Source of the DNA: Onchidella celtica
Lineage: Eukaryota > Mollusca > Gastropoda > Systellommatophora > Onchidiidae
Direction: 5' to 3'
DNA: 64,000 bases
Assembly (NCBI GenBank): GCA_963931925.1
Contig: OZ007583.1
Location: 14,086,117 to 14,150,116 of the forward strand
The position numbers and the translations under genes were made by a program. Numbering within the stretch: the stretch's first letter is position 1; each line of letters begins with the position of its first letter. The notes beneath the pieces were generated by a model. The model searched no databases. It saw only the letters and a list, made by a program, of their open reading frames with translations, and was not told where the DNA came from. Shown one piece after another: positions 22,739-32,370 of this stretch.

Positions 22739-22756
22739 TCCCACTTCTCGACACCA
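22739..22756 (-). promoter_or_regulatory. Putative tRNA primer-binding site of the minus-strand LTR element
   Basis: On the minus strand TGGTGTCGAGAAGTGGGA lies 36 bases upstream of the gag ATG. It begins with TGG, complementary to a tRNA 3' CCA end, and resembles leucine-type primer sites of gypsy elements. The 5' LTR would lie at higher coordinates from about 22757. Confidence 0.45.
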
Positions 22757-23288
22757 GAAAATGTTGGATGAACGACGAGTAGCTAAGTGGTTAATGTGGG
22801 TTCAGTAGTAACTCCCTTAAGGATACACAGGATAAACACGGGATTCTGCGGGCAATCTTATTTATTGACAAAGCCTCAATATGAAGGTATCATTGCCAAA
22901 AAAAGCCCAAAATAAAAGCCCAACCAGCCATAAGCTGGAGACAAGATAAAAAGGACAAAAATATGATTAGAATTGAGTATTAAATCAAAACATCAACACG
23001 ATATAGAATCTAAGCAATTACTAATTACATACATGTACGGAATAAAAGTAATGCTAAGATTAATGAACTACAACTACAGTAAGACATGCCACAGCGTTTT
23101 CTGGTACTGTGCTTGCTATAACAGTATGAAGGAAATAATCAATGAAGGGGCAGGACCACAATAGTTTCACTCCACTGAGCCGGGCACAACAAATCTAGAA
23201 TGGTCATTCCATTTAATAAAAGCAGTGGTCAACTTGACCCACTGTCCGTCAATAACATTAACAGAGACCGCACCCTAATGCAGGTCAC
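22757..23288 (-). other. Probable partial LTR of the minus-strand element, interrupted by the Gmr1-type insertion
   Basis: This non-coding sequence lies directly beyond the putative primer site, where the 5' LTR should be. No second LTR was found in the window, so LTR identity is inference. It is cut at 23288 by the complete retrotransposon that follows; any continuation would start at 29901. Confidence 0.35.
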
Positions 23289-23889
23289 TGTAGCGTCCCA
23301 CTAGTTGAACGATCGATATTTTCTCACCCCCCGCTTGGCGAGTCTCACTCGGCGACCTTCCTCCCCCCTATCGCCAGCAAGGCCGGTATTTCTCTTTGAT
23401 GTGGCTTGTTTGTTTCGCTGTAGAAAATCTAGAAGATCTGGAAGGAACTGCAGTGTCCGAGATTACGCTAGGTCGACCTTGAGTGATGTAATTCTGTGAC
23501 GTGTCTGTGTACGATTGGGTGGCTTGTATGTGTCCCGAACGATCTAGGTCTGTCTCGTGCTTATGGGGCGGTTAAGCCGCTTCCTGAACGTTCCTGGACA
23601 GAATATATATAAGGAGGGCCAGGCAAGTAGGAGTGGTGCAAATCGTGGGTGTGCAGATCGTAGGTGCAAATCGTAGGTGTAAATCCAGTTGTAGTAGAAG
23701 TGTAAGTGCCTTCCCTGATAGGTGTAAGTAACTTGTGGATATCAGCTCTTGTTTACAGTTATTAAACGTTAGTATTAATTGTTCATCGGATCCTGTTATT
23801 TATTTCTACAACAGTTCGAGACAGTTTCGTTTTTAAGGGCTCCTGACTCTCCCCATCATTACGTGCTGAAATTTGCATCAACTGTTACA
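23289..23889 (+). repeat. 5' LTR of the Gmr1-type element
   Basis: 601 bp, TG...CA, with a TATA box (TATATATAA) at 23604, tandem GTGCAAATCGTAGGT-like units at 23636-23690 just after the likely transcription start, and ATTAAA near 23759. It lacks 14 bases present in the 3' LTR near 29836-29855. Confidence 0.93.
23604..23612 (+). promoter_or_regulatory. TATA box in 5' LTR
   Basis: TATATATAA, conserved in the 3' LTR at 29601. It sits a little past mid-LTR, a suitable place for the U3/R boundary promoter. Confidence 0.7.
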
Positions 23890-23892
23890 TAT

Positions 23893-23910
23893 TGGGGGCT
23901 CGTCCGGGAT
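23893..23910 (+). promoter_or_regulatory. Primer-binding site, proline-tRNA type
   Basis: TGGGGGCTCGTCCGGGAT starts three bases after the LTR end. This 18-base site is complementary to the 3' end of tRNA-Pro and is the same primer site used by gammaretroviruses such as murine leukaemia virus. Confidence 0.88.
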
Positions 23911-24000
23911 CCGATCAGATCAGAACAGATTCAATTCAGACCATCGAAGTGTTTCTAAAATATAGTAAATTGTGTAAAGATCATCGAGGATATCCACAAC

Positions 24001-25710
24001 ATGTCAGAGGCAATTGGAAGGCTTGGCCAGGAAGCAGACGCCTTGGAGCTCACTGGGAAGGAGAGACAGAACTACATCCGTGAAGGCCTAAGGGAGGAAA
24101 GAGAGAGGCAAGAGCGCATGGAGCAACTGAAGATAGAGGCTCAACGAGAGGCTCAAGAAAAGGAGGCGGAACGACAGGCTCAGCTGCAAAGAGAGAAGAT
24201 GAACCACGAGCTGGAGATGGAGAGGATCCGCCATCAGCGTGGAGGCGAGTCGACGCAGGGGGCCAGCGACCACGCCAGTTCCAAGAGACCCAAGCTACCT
24301 GCATTTCAGGATGGGAAGGACGACCTTGATAGCTGGCTACTTCGTTTTGAGAGGTTTGCCGAGACAGCGGAATGGCCTAGATCCACCTGGACGACATCAC
24401 TGTCTGCCCTGCTGACTGGGAGAGCTCTGGAGTGCTTCTGTCGATTGCCGATTGATGAGGCCAAGGACTACGACAAAGTCAAGGAAGCTTTGCAGAAGAG
24501 GTATAACCAGTCAGAGGACGGTTACAGACTCATGTTCAGACAAGGTAAGCCTGAAGATGGAGAAGATGTCGGGATGTTTCTTACTAGGATCAAGACTTAC
24601 CTAGAGAGGTGGATAAAGCTATCAAAGACGGAGAAGACCTACGAAGGAGTGAGGGACCTGTTCGTTAGAGAGCAGTTTATGGATGTTTGCCCACCAGACC
24701 TTGCGACCCATGTGAGGGAGAGGAAGCCAAAGACGCTACAGGACGTCGCAGACTCGGCGGAGGCGTTCCTGGTAGCGAGGAACCGGACACTCAGCGGGAG
24801 CGCCAGACTGCAGAGCCGGCCAGTGCGACAGAGGCCCAACGGAGACAGAAGCCCACAGGTCTGCCATAGGTGCCAGAGGCCGGGACATAAGGCGACGGAG
24901 TGTCGTACCAAGATAAACGACAAAGGTGAGTTGAAATGTTACCTTTGTGGAAAGCCAGGCCACGTTCGGAGAATGTGTCCAGCCCAGAAGGATACGGGGC
25001 GAGGCAAGCCGAACAAGGCGGCAGCGGCCGTAGTTATAGCGGCGAACGAGTCGTCGAGACAGGATGCGACGACGGCTGACACCAGCATCAACGTTCAAGC
25101 GGTAATGAAGGACGGGAAGCTCCAGTTAGCGGTGCCTGTTACGTGCGGAGGATGCAGTGACGGAAGGACCGTGGAGAAGCTGAAGTTACCAGTGATGAAG
25201 GGCTTGATTGGAAATCGAGCAGTAGACGTCCTAAGAGATATCGGCTGTGAAGGTGTAGTGGTGCGGCGAGCACTGGTGGACGACGGACAGCTCACCGGTG
25301 GGAAGAAACTCATCGCGAGGATCGATAACTCCTTGCTAGCGGCGGAGGAAGCCATTATCGACGTGAGAACGCCTTACCTGACGGGCAGAGTGACGGCACT
25401 GTGTCTCCCGGAGACCATCTGCGACCTAGTAGTCGGGAACGTGGACGGAGCGAAGGACCCGTACGACCCTGATACTGAGGTGATGGTAGGAGCGGTGACC
25501 ACGAGGGCCCATGAGAAGAGGAAGGACCAATCTACGTCGCTGAGGGTGCCGAGGGCAGAACGGCACGCGGGAGTCGATAGGAAGGAACTCATCCGACTCC
25601 AGGAAGAAGACGAAGACCTCAAGAAGTTGGGGCAGAAGAAAATTCCGACCAACAGAGGCAACGTCCGTACACTTCGAGAGACACGGAGGTGTACTGTACC
25701 GGATTTATAG
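24001..25710 (+). CDS. Gag-protease of the Gmr1-type element
   Basis: 569 codons. Residues 1-80 form a charged helix or coiled coil rich in E/R/Q. A capsid-like domain follows (KLPAFQDGKDDLDSWLLRFE ... YRLMFRQGKPEDGEDVGMFL). Two CCHC zinc knuckles are present: CHRCQRPGHKATEC from residue 288 and CYLCGKPGHVRRMC from residue 313. A retropepsin-like region follows, with VDVLRDIGCEGVVV at residues about 408-421. The aspartic protease triad expected as DTG reads DIG (25237-25245), which should impair cleavage. The frame ends at TAG 25708, after sequence (IRLQEEDEDLKKL) that normally leads directly into integrase, so gag and pol were probably one frame in the ancestor or are joined by frameshifting. 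The ATG at 24001 lies 90 bases after the primer site. Confidence 0.9.
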   Translation: MSEAIGRLGQEADALELTGKERQNYIREGLREERERQERMEQLKIEAQREAQEKEAERQAQLQREKMNHELEMERIRHQRGGESTQGASDHASSKRPKLPAFQDGKDDLDSWLLRFERFAETAEWPRSTWTTSLSALLTGRALECFCRLPIDEAKDYDKVKEALQKRYNQSEDGYRLMFRQGKPEDGEDVGMFLTRIKTYLERWIKLSKTEKTYEGVRDLFVREQFMDVCPPDLATHVRERKPKTLQDVADSAEAFLVARNRTLSGSARLQSRPVRQRPNGDRSPQVCHRCQRPGHKATECRTKINDKGELKCYLCGKPGHVRRMCPAQKDTGRGKPNKAAAAVVIAANESSRQDATTADTSINVQAVMKDGKLQLAVPVTCGGCSDGRTVEKLKLPVMKGLIGNRAVDVLRDIGCEGVVVRRALVDDGQLTGGKKLIARIDNSLLAAEEAIIDVRTPYLTGRVTALCLPETICDLVVGNVDGAKDPYDPDTEVMVGAVTTRAHEKRKDQSTSLRVPRAERHAGVDRKELIRLQEEDEDLKKLGQKKIPTNRGNVRTLRETRRCTVPDL

Positions 25711-25741
25711 GGACATAAGACAGGCTACGATTACAAGACAA

Positions 25742-28513
25742 GTGGTACTACCCGAGAAACTGAGGGAGTATGTACTGAGCGTTGCCCACGACTCGATCGT
25801 CGGAGGACATCTCGGCGTGAAGAAGACGAAGGACAGGGTGATGAGCAATTTTTACTGGCTTGGTACCGAAGGTGACGTCGCGAGATACTGCCGCTCATGC
25901 GACATCTGCCAGAGGACAGTGAACAAGGGAGCGACTCCTAAGGTGCATTTGCAGAGTATGCCAGTGGTAGACGTCCCATTTAGGAGAGTGGCCGTGGACC
26001 TGGTAGGACCTATTGACCCCCCAAGTGAAGGCGGACATCGGTATATCCTGGTATACGTAGACTACGCTACTCGTTACCCCGAAGCGACCCCCTTGAAGAA
26101 GATCGACGCGGAGACAGTAGCAGAAGCCTTAGTAAATATCTACAGCCGTTTGGGTGTGCCCGAGGAGATCTTGTCTGATCAAGGGACTCAATTCATGTCG
26201 GACGTCATGAAAGAAACGAACAGATTACTGGGAATTCGACAGTCGACCACCACAGTCTACCACCCTATGTGCAACGGGCTGGTGGGGCGATTTAATGGCA
26301 CACTGAAGAAGACCTTGAGGCGACTGTGCGCGGAGCAACCTAAGCAGTGGCACCGATACATTAACCCGTTGCTCTTCGCGTATCGTGAAGTTCCCCAAGA
26401 ATCGACAAAGTTCGCCCCATTCGAGTTGCTGTATGGAAGAACGGTGAGAGGACCGATGCACATCCTGCGACAGTTATGGACTAAGGATGTAGAGGAGCCG
26501 GAGACAAAGACCAGTTACCAGTACGTCATGGAACTACGCGAGCGGCTGGAGGACACGTGGAAGTTAGTGACGGAAGAGCTCTCAAAGGCACAAGGTAGAC
26601 AGAAAACCTACTACGACCGGAAGGCGCGAGAGAGAAAGTTCCGCCCTGGCGACGAAGTGTTAGTACTGCTGCCGACAAACGCTAACAAGCTCCTAGTCCA
26701 GTGGAAGGGACCATACAAGGTAGTCTCGGTTGTCGGCTTCAACGACTACAGAGTCAAGATGGGTGTAAAAGAGAAGACATTGCACGCTAACCTGCTCAAG
26801 AGGTATATCCCCAGGACTACACCAGCGACGACGCAAGCAGCGGCGGCGGCAATGGGACCAGCATCTGTCGTGACCGAGATGTGTGAGATGAACGACGGCA
26901 GGAGCGACACCACACCTGGAGATGTCGACGCTATGATGGACGACGACGGTGATGGTGCTGGGACTGTGCTGGCAGAGGACGACGTGATGGACGAGAGTCA
27001 ACCTGTAGAGTCGGCTGGCATGACAGTCATCGAGGACTGTGGCCTGGAAGGCGACAACGGTGGAACGAAGGAGGACCTTGCCGACCTAGGAAGCTGGGAC
27101 CAGAAAGAAGGCTACGAAAATGTCCAATATGGAACACAACTGACGCTGGAACAACGTCAACAACTCGGCGACGTAGTGAAGGAGTATCAACGCATCTTCA
27201 CCAATCTCCCCGGATGCTGCCAGTTAGGCGAACATCGCATCGACCTGACGTCGGAGGTACCTGTTCGGCAACGATCATACGAGGTGCCCTATGCTATGCG
27301 CGACTCCTTGAAGGAGGAGCTCAGCACCATGGAAAGGTTGGGCATCATACGCAGGAGCTCATCAGCTTATGCTTCACCGGTTGTTGTCGTCAAGAAGAAG
27401 GATGGATCCAACCGAGTCTGCATCGACTACAGGAGGCTGAACAAGATCACTGTGTTCGACCCTCATCCGACAGCAGCCCCATCGGAATTGTTCCAGAGTC
27501 TGTCGAGAGGAAGAATATTCTCTCGGATCGACTTGAGCAAAGGATACTGGCAAGTGCGAGTCCGGGAACAAGACATTCCCAAGACAGCGTTCGTCACCAT
27601 GGGCGAACACTATGAGTTCACCCGGATGCCCTTCAGGATAATGAACTCAGGAGCGACACTGAACAGGATCGTGAGGCCATTGATCCAGGGACTGAACAAT
27701 GTGACAGCGTATGTGGACGACCTGCTGATCCATACAGAAACATTCGACGAGCATGTGAAGGCTCTCAAGGAATTGCTGCAGAGGATGGACCAAGGTGGAT
27801 TAACTGCAAGACCATCCAAGTGCCTTATTGGAACGTCTGAAGTGGACTTTGTTGGACACTCAGTGGGAAAGGGTATGATTGGCTTGTTAGAAGAAAATGT
27901 GTGTAAGGTGCGGGATGCACCCAGACCCACCACTAAAAAGGAAGTGAAAGCATTTTTAGGACTGGTGGGATATTACCAAGAATTTGTACCTAACTTTGCA
28001 GCGATTGCAGCACCACTGTCTGATTTGCTTAGAAAGGGTCAGCCCAATGTAGTTCAGTGGGAAGAAGTGCAGGAGAAAGCGTACACTTCTCTGAAGAATG
28101 CCATTGTTTCCAAACCCGTGTTATGTTTGCCAAATTTTTCAAAAGAATTTGTCTTAGCAACTGATGCATCAGACCGCGGGTTGGGTGCTGCTCTTATGCA
28201 GGAATATGAGGGAAAGTTGTATCCTGTGGCATATGCCAGTCGTAAGCTATTGCCTCGTGAGACGAAATATTCAGTCTCAGAGCGAGAATGCCTAGCCATC
28301 TTTTGGGCCGTAAAGAAGTTTACTTTGTATTTGTATGGTAAGGAGTTTGTGCTCCAGACTGACCATAGGTCATTAGAGTATTTGAATTCTGCCAGATTTG
28401 ACAGCCCAAAGCTATTACGATGGAGTCTATTTTTACAGTCATATCGATTCAGGATTAGGTATGTCAAGGGCAAGGAAAATGTCGGCGCCGACTTCCTGAG
28501 TAGAGTGGTTTGA
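25742..28513 (+). CDS. Pol of the Gmr1-type element: integrase, then reverse transcriptase and RNase H
   Basis: 923 codons in the +1 frame relative to gag. The coding match starts upstream, near 25682 (GGVLYRIYRDIRQATITRQ). Integrase: HHCC finger (HDSIVGGHLG ... CRSCDICQ), catalytic D86 (VDLVGP) and D146 (SDQGTQF). The third residue, at 182 with exact D-35-E spacing, is Gly instead of Glu (NGLVGRFNG). A GPY/F module (WKGPYKVVSVVGFNDYRV) follows, then an acidic linker of about 110 residues. RT: SPVVVVKKKDGSNRVCIDYR, LSKGYWQV, YVDD at residue 657. The usually invariant PFG reads PFR at residue 632. RNase H: ATDASDRGLGA, SERECLAIFW, TDHRSLEYL. INT before RT is the reverse of canonical Ty3/gypsy order. 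Confidence 0.94.
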   Translation: MVLPEKLREYVLSVAHDSIVGGHLGVKKTKDRVMSNFYWLGTEGDVARYCRSCDICQRTVNKGATPKVHLQSMPVVDVPFRRVAVDLVGPIDPPSEGGHRYILVYVDYATRYPEATPLKKIDAETVAEALVNIYSRLGVPEEILSDQGTQFMSDVMKETNRLLGIRQSTTTVYHPMCNGLVGRFNGTLKKTLRRLCAEQPKQWHRYINPLLFAYREVPQESTKFAPFELLYGRTVRGPMHILRQLWTKDVEEPETKTSYQYVMELRERLEDTWKLVTEELSKAQGRQKTYYDRKARERKFRPGDEVLVLLPTNANKLLVQWKGPYKVVSVVGFNDYRVKMGVKEKTLHANLLKRYIPRTTPATTQAAAAAMGPASVVTEMCEMNDGRSDTTPGDVDAMMDDDGDGAGTVLAEDDVMDESQPVESAGMTVIEDCGLEGDNGGTKEDLADLGSWDQKEGYENVQYGTQLTLEQRQQLGDVVKEYQRIFTNLPGCCQLGEHRIDLTSEVPVRQRSYEVPYAMRDSLKEELSTMERLGIIRRSSSAYASPVVVVKKKDGSNRVCIDYRRLNKITVFDPHPTAAPSELFQSLSRGRIFSRIDLSKGYWQVRVREQDIPKTAFVTMGEHYEFTRMPFRIMNSGATLNRIVRPLIQGLNNVTAYVDDLLIHTETFDEHVKALKELLQRMDQGGLTARPSKCLIGTSEVDFVGHSVGKGMIGLLEENVCKVRDAPRPTTKKEVKAFLGLVGYYQEFVPNFAAIAAPLSDLLRKGQPNVVQWEEVQEKAYTSLKNAIVSKPVLCLPNFSKEFVLATDASDRGLGAALMQEYEGKLYPVAYASRKLLPRETKYSVSERECLAIFWAVKKFTLYLYGKEFVLQTDHRSLEYLNSARFDSPKLLRWSLFLQSYRFRIRYVKGKENVGADFLSRVV

Positions 28514-29285
28514 ATAGTACAAGTTCAGCGAGATGTATTGTAACCCAGAGTTTTGCCTGTTAAATACGTTTCTGGGATGACTGTATTGTACTGTAATGGC
28601 ATATCTGAATGAGTATTGAATTATTGGCCGGCAGAGAGCCACTATGTATTAGTCATATTTTGATGTTTTCATAATTTGTCACCAATGGGACAATGTAATT
28701 TTTGAAGACTGTAACCCAAATGGGAACTGCGAGCAAGCAGTGATTTTGTACGTTGCATTGTTGTAATTTACGAGTGGCCTAAGCTTAGGCGGTATCGGTA
28801 TTGCTTTGTTTGATCTGATATGATGAAGTTAGACCCTGATCAGTGGTCGGTATGTGTAGGTATCCATGCCATTGTATCTATGACTTTATGCATTTTTTTG
28901 GGACAACCATCGTTATGTACAACGTTATGTGCTATGGTTCGTGCACGAAGCATTTTGTACTCGATGGCCATCGTTTCACCATTGTATGATTTTTAATAGT
29001 ATCATTGACCATCGTTTCACCACAGTGGTGTTAGCGTATTATGTATAATAGTAGGTCTACTGTTGACCATGGTTGTGTAATGGTACTGCAGTGATATTGT
29101 AATGAGATTGTATTAGTGTTATAAGGATACTATGGTTATTGTATTGTACTTAAGATATTGGGAAGGCACCCATTACATTATTAGCAATGTCTATTGTAAG
29201 ATTGGAGATGATAAGTATTTTATGATAGTGTAGACGCTTTAGGGTATAGATAGTTGAAGAATGTTCAACTTAAATTGGGGAGTTG
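28514..29285 (+). other. Non-coding 3' interior and polypurine tract of the Gmr1-type element
   Basis: No env-like frame. Loose internal repeats of ACCATCGTTTCACCA occur near 28969 and 29008. A purine-rich ATTGGGGAGTTG directly precedes the 3' LTR and is the likely plus-strand primer. Confidence 0.65.
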
Positions 29286-29900
29286 TGTAGCGTCCCACTA
29301 GTTGAACGATCGATATTTTCTCACCCCCCGCTTGACGAGTCTCACTCGGCGACCTTCCTCCCCCCTCTCGCCAGCAAGGCCGGTATTTCTCTTTGACGTG
29401 GCTTGTTTGTTTCGCTGTAGAAAATCTAGAAGATCTGGAAGGAACTGCAGTGTCCGAGATTACGCTAGGTCGACCTTGAGTGATGTAATTCTGTGACGTG
29501 TCTGTGTACGATTGGGTGGCTTGTATGTGTCCCGAACGATCTAGGTCTGTCTCGTGCTTATGGGGCGGTTAAGCCGCTTCCTGAACGTTCCTGGACAGAA
29601 TATATATAAGGAGGGCCAGGCGAGTAGGAGTGGTGCAAATCGTGGGTGTGCAGATCGTAGGTGCAAATCGTAGGTGTAAATCCAGTTGTAGTAGAAGTGT
29701 AAGTGCCTTCCCTGATAGGTGTAAGTAACTTGTGGATATCAGCTCTTGTTTACAGTTATTAAACGTTAGTATTAATTGTTCATCGGATCCTGTTATTTAT
29801 ATCTACAACAGTTCGAGACAGTTTCGTTTTTAAGGGGCAGACGATCAGTTCATCTGACTCTCCCCATCATAACGTGCTGAAATTTGCATCAACTGTTACA
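29286..29900 (+). repeat. 3' LTR of the Gmr1-type element
   Basis: 615 bp, about 99% identical to the 5' LTR apart from a 14-bp length difference near 29836. Substitutions noticed include GCTTGACG versus GCTTGGCG and CATAACG versus CATTACG. Confidence 0.93.
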
Positions 29901-31150
29901 GTCATCCTCATAGGCCTACTCAAACTATTATTACTAACATGCCCAGGAGGTATTGTATTGGTTATTTCCCCTTCCAACAAATACGGAAGGGTCATGCGCT
30001 TTTACCTTAGCCGCAGGGCCAAGCCGCCAGGCCAACGGGTGCATGACATGACTATACACAGTACATAAGATAAAGTGTACATTATGCTTATCGAACTATG
30101 TGCTTCACACAACTTACGAACTCATAGAAACACAATACATAGATGATACTATTAATATTTATTATGTAGGCGGAACTCATTGCAACATGTGTAAAACTCA
30201 CTGAAACATGTTAACTTTGTCACCAAACATAGAACAGTATAATTCTGGGCCTCACGCGTGTGAGACTATGCTAACCAATACATCTCAAGCACTTAGACAA
30301 TGTAATAATTATAACAACACTGCTATATCATCGCATAGCGACAAGGTGCACAAGCACGTAATTATAATCACACTGCTCTCTATAGCATGGTGGTACTGGC
30401 AAGGTACACAAATACCCGTAATACAATCAAATGTATAGTGCCGCTCGCTATAACATAAGTCATCCACATCAAAATGTCAGGAAATCTTCACTGCCTACCA
30501 CAACAAGGCAATGCTACACATGCACACCGGCAAATCGTAATATCTTGGCTAGCGAGCCATCGTTAACATCTAGCACCGCAAACTTTAACTTTGACAATAA
30601 AGTCACAATATCAAGACACTGCACTGCACCGCGCATCTTACACAACTAATGACAATGGCAATCACCGTTGAGCCGGACTCACAATAGTCTCTGTAGATCA
30701 GCATTTTCTACACGGCATCCCCGAAAGGGGGGGGTGGGGGGGGGGTGCACAAATTAAAGTCACTTCTAATAATTATAGTCTCCAACTTACCCAAAGTCTC
30801 TCTGCTACCGGCGCAACTGGACTAGGCCATGTTTTGGGCGAGGCGCGCCACGGTAGGCCGCCGCCGGTCTATTGTACTGCAAGGTCCACTTGTGCTGCCT
30901 ATTGTTGCGGCGTCTTTGATAGAGTCTGCTTGACCACTCGAACTGGCCTCATCTTTACGAGCCAGCGCGGACGTCCGAGAGGGCTGGTACGTAGTCCAGT
31001 ATTGGACAAGTGAAAGGCTCGGACATTTAGTCCAGCTGAACAACATAACCGGTTTCGGTCCTAACACAATCGAATTTACAGTACGGTTAAAGGGGTGCAC
31101 ACAGAAGTCAATTAGGTATCCCAGTAAACTGCAGAAATTACTCTAACGTC
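29901..31150. other. Flank of the Gmr1-type insertion; unclassified, possibly remainder of the older LTR element
   Basis: No recognisable protein. A minus-strand frame at 30822-31100 (92 codons, rich in S/T/R) has no domain that I know. A G-run tract at 30727-30747 could form a G-quadruplex. If the insertion split an older LTR, its other half should begin at 29901. Confidence 0.35.
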
Positions 31151-32187
31151 CCCTCCAGCAATAATTGGATAAATTTGACCCAGGTTGGAATTATCGGGGA
31201 TAACATGCGTCTAACTCGTGGTTTACTTTAAATCCGAGATCCTCTTATTAATTATTTCATTATGTGCATCAAAGTACAACAAAATTGGTACCAATATAAA
31301 GTAGAAACGCGCTGATAAAATTCTAACTGACTACTTATACCAGAAACCCGGTAATAGTTTTAATATAAATTTTCAAAGACAGGACTAACAACATTGGACA
31401 AATTTGTGCGGGGTACTTTAGTCCATTAATACGACGTATCTCCGTTGACAACAAACGTTAGCATGATACCTATATTGTACTGATAGGGTATTGCCTACTC
31501 TCAAAAATGACTTCGGGTTCCTGTCTTTTTGTCGGTTGATAATAACGAATGAGCGAGTGGAAAGAAACTTAAAGCCATGATATAAGAGTTGGTAGCCCGG
31601 TGGTCAACATTTCCAACTGACCAATCAAAATGCGCGCTTTTCACCGCTACTATTACAAGGGAAATAATCCAATTAATGGTACTCGGCCAAGTGCCCATAA
31701 ACAACTATGAGTGGCCGTCCCTCACTCACGCACTAGCGTTACCATGAAAGCACATTAAAAATAGAAAATCGTTCATCCTCTCACATATTATTCAAAATTA
31801 TGCAGTCAACAGAACATGGCGATTGGTTCAATAAGTCAAGAAATCACACTCGGCTCATTTTTGTCTCTCCACCAGTAAACAAACTGTAATCTGGTAGCAG
31901 GCTCTAAGAAAAAAAAAGTAAAAAGAAACACAGGCATAATAATAATAATACCAATCATAATGATAATAATAAAACAATAGTACTCTATTACAACGAAGAA
32001 AAGACAACTCCAAGATGGTGTTCCCATGGAGTGTCTCATTTCACCCATTGATTTGAAATTTTCAATACAGTTGACCGCCTGACTGTTGATGAAGCCCCTT
32101 GTATTGTCTTGGAATGTTTTTTTTTTTGTTTTTATGGATAATTTTATTTTGCTGTTTTCCCGATCTAAAAAAAAAAAAAAGCCACTA
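31151..32187. other. Intergenic, no supported gene
   Basis: Contains the second copy of the GGCGATTGGTTCAATAAGTC block (near 31818) shared with 15995, and a TAA/AAT-rich tract near 31935-31975. Confidence 0.4.
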
Positions 32188-32370
32188 AAGCTGGGTTCTC
32201 ATGTATACGGAAACGGAAAGGCCAACGGAAACGCCAAAAAACCTTCAAGTCGTGAAATAGAAATAATATTTCCGCACGCCTTTTCCGTACACATGGAAAC
32301 ACTCTTTCTTTTTTACTATATGAGGGATTTTTTTGCCCTTTCCGTTTCCGTACACATGAGAACCCAGCTT
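32188..32370. mobile_element. 183-bp MITE with ~35-bp inverted repeats
   Basis: The left end AAGCTGGGTTCTCATGTATA (followed by CGGAAACGGAAAGG) matches the reverse complement of the right end (TTCCGTTTCCGTACACATGA, then GAACCCAGCTT) with one mismatch in about 33. A GGAAACG motif recurs internally. No coding capacity and no clear target duplication. Open frames crossing it on either strand are by-products of the repeat. Confidence 0.82.

Larger units (their letters stand above)
23289..29900 (+). mobile_element. Complete LTR retrotransposon, Ty3/gypsy class with Gmr1-type (integrase-first) pol order
   Basis: Two LTRs (23289-23889, 29286-29900), each starting TGTAGCG and ending GTTACA, flank the order gag-protease-integrase-RT-RNase H. 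The flanks GTCAC and GTCAT form an imperfect 5-bp target duplication. Canonical gypsy elements have integrase last. Integrase upstream of RT in a gypsy-class element is the arrangement known from Gmr1. About six substitutions and one 14-bp indel separate the LTRs, so insertion was fairly recent. A single +1 frame change separates gag-PR from INT-RT. Confidence 0.93.
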
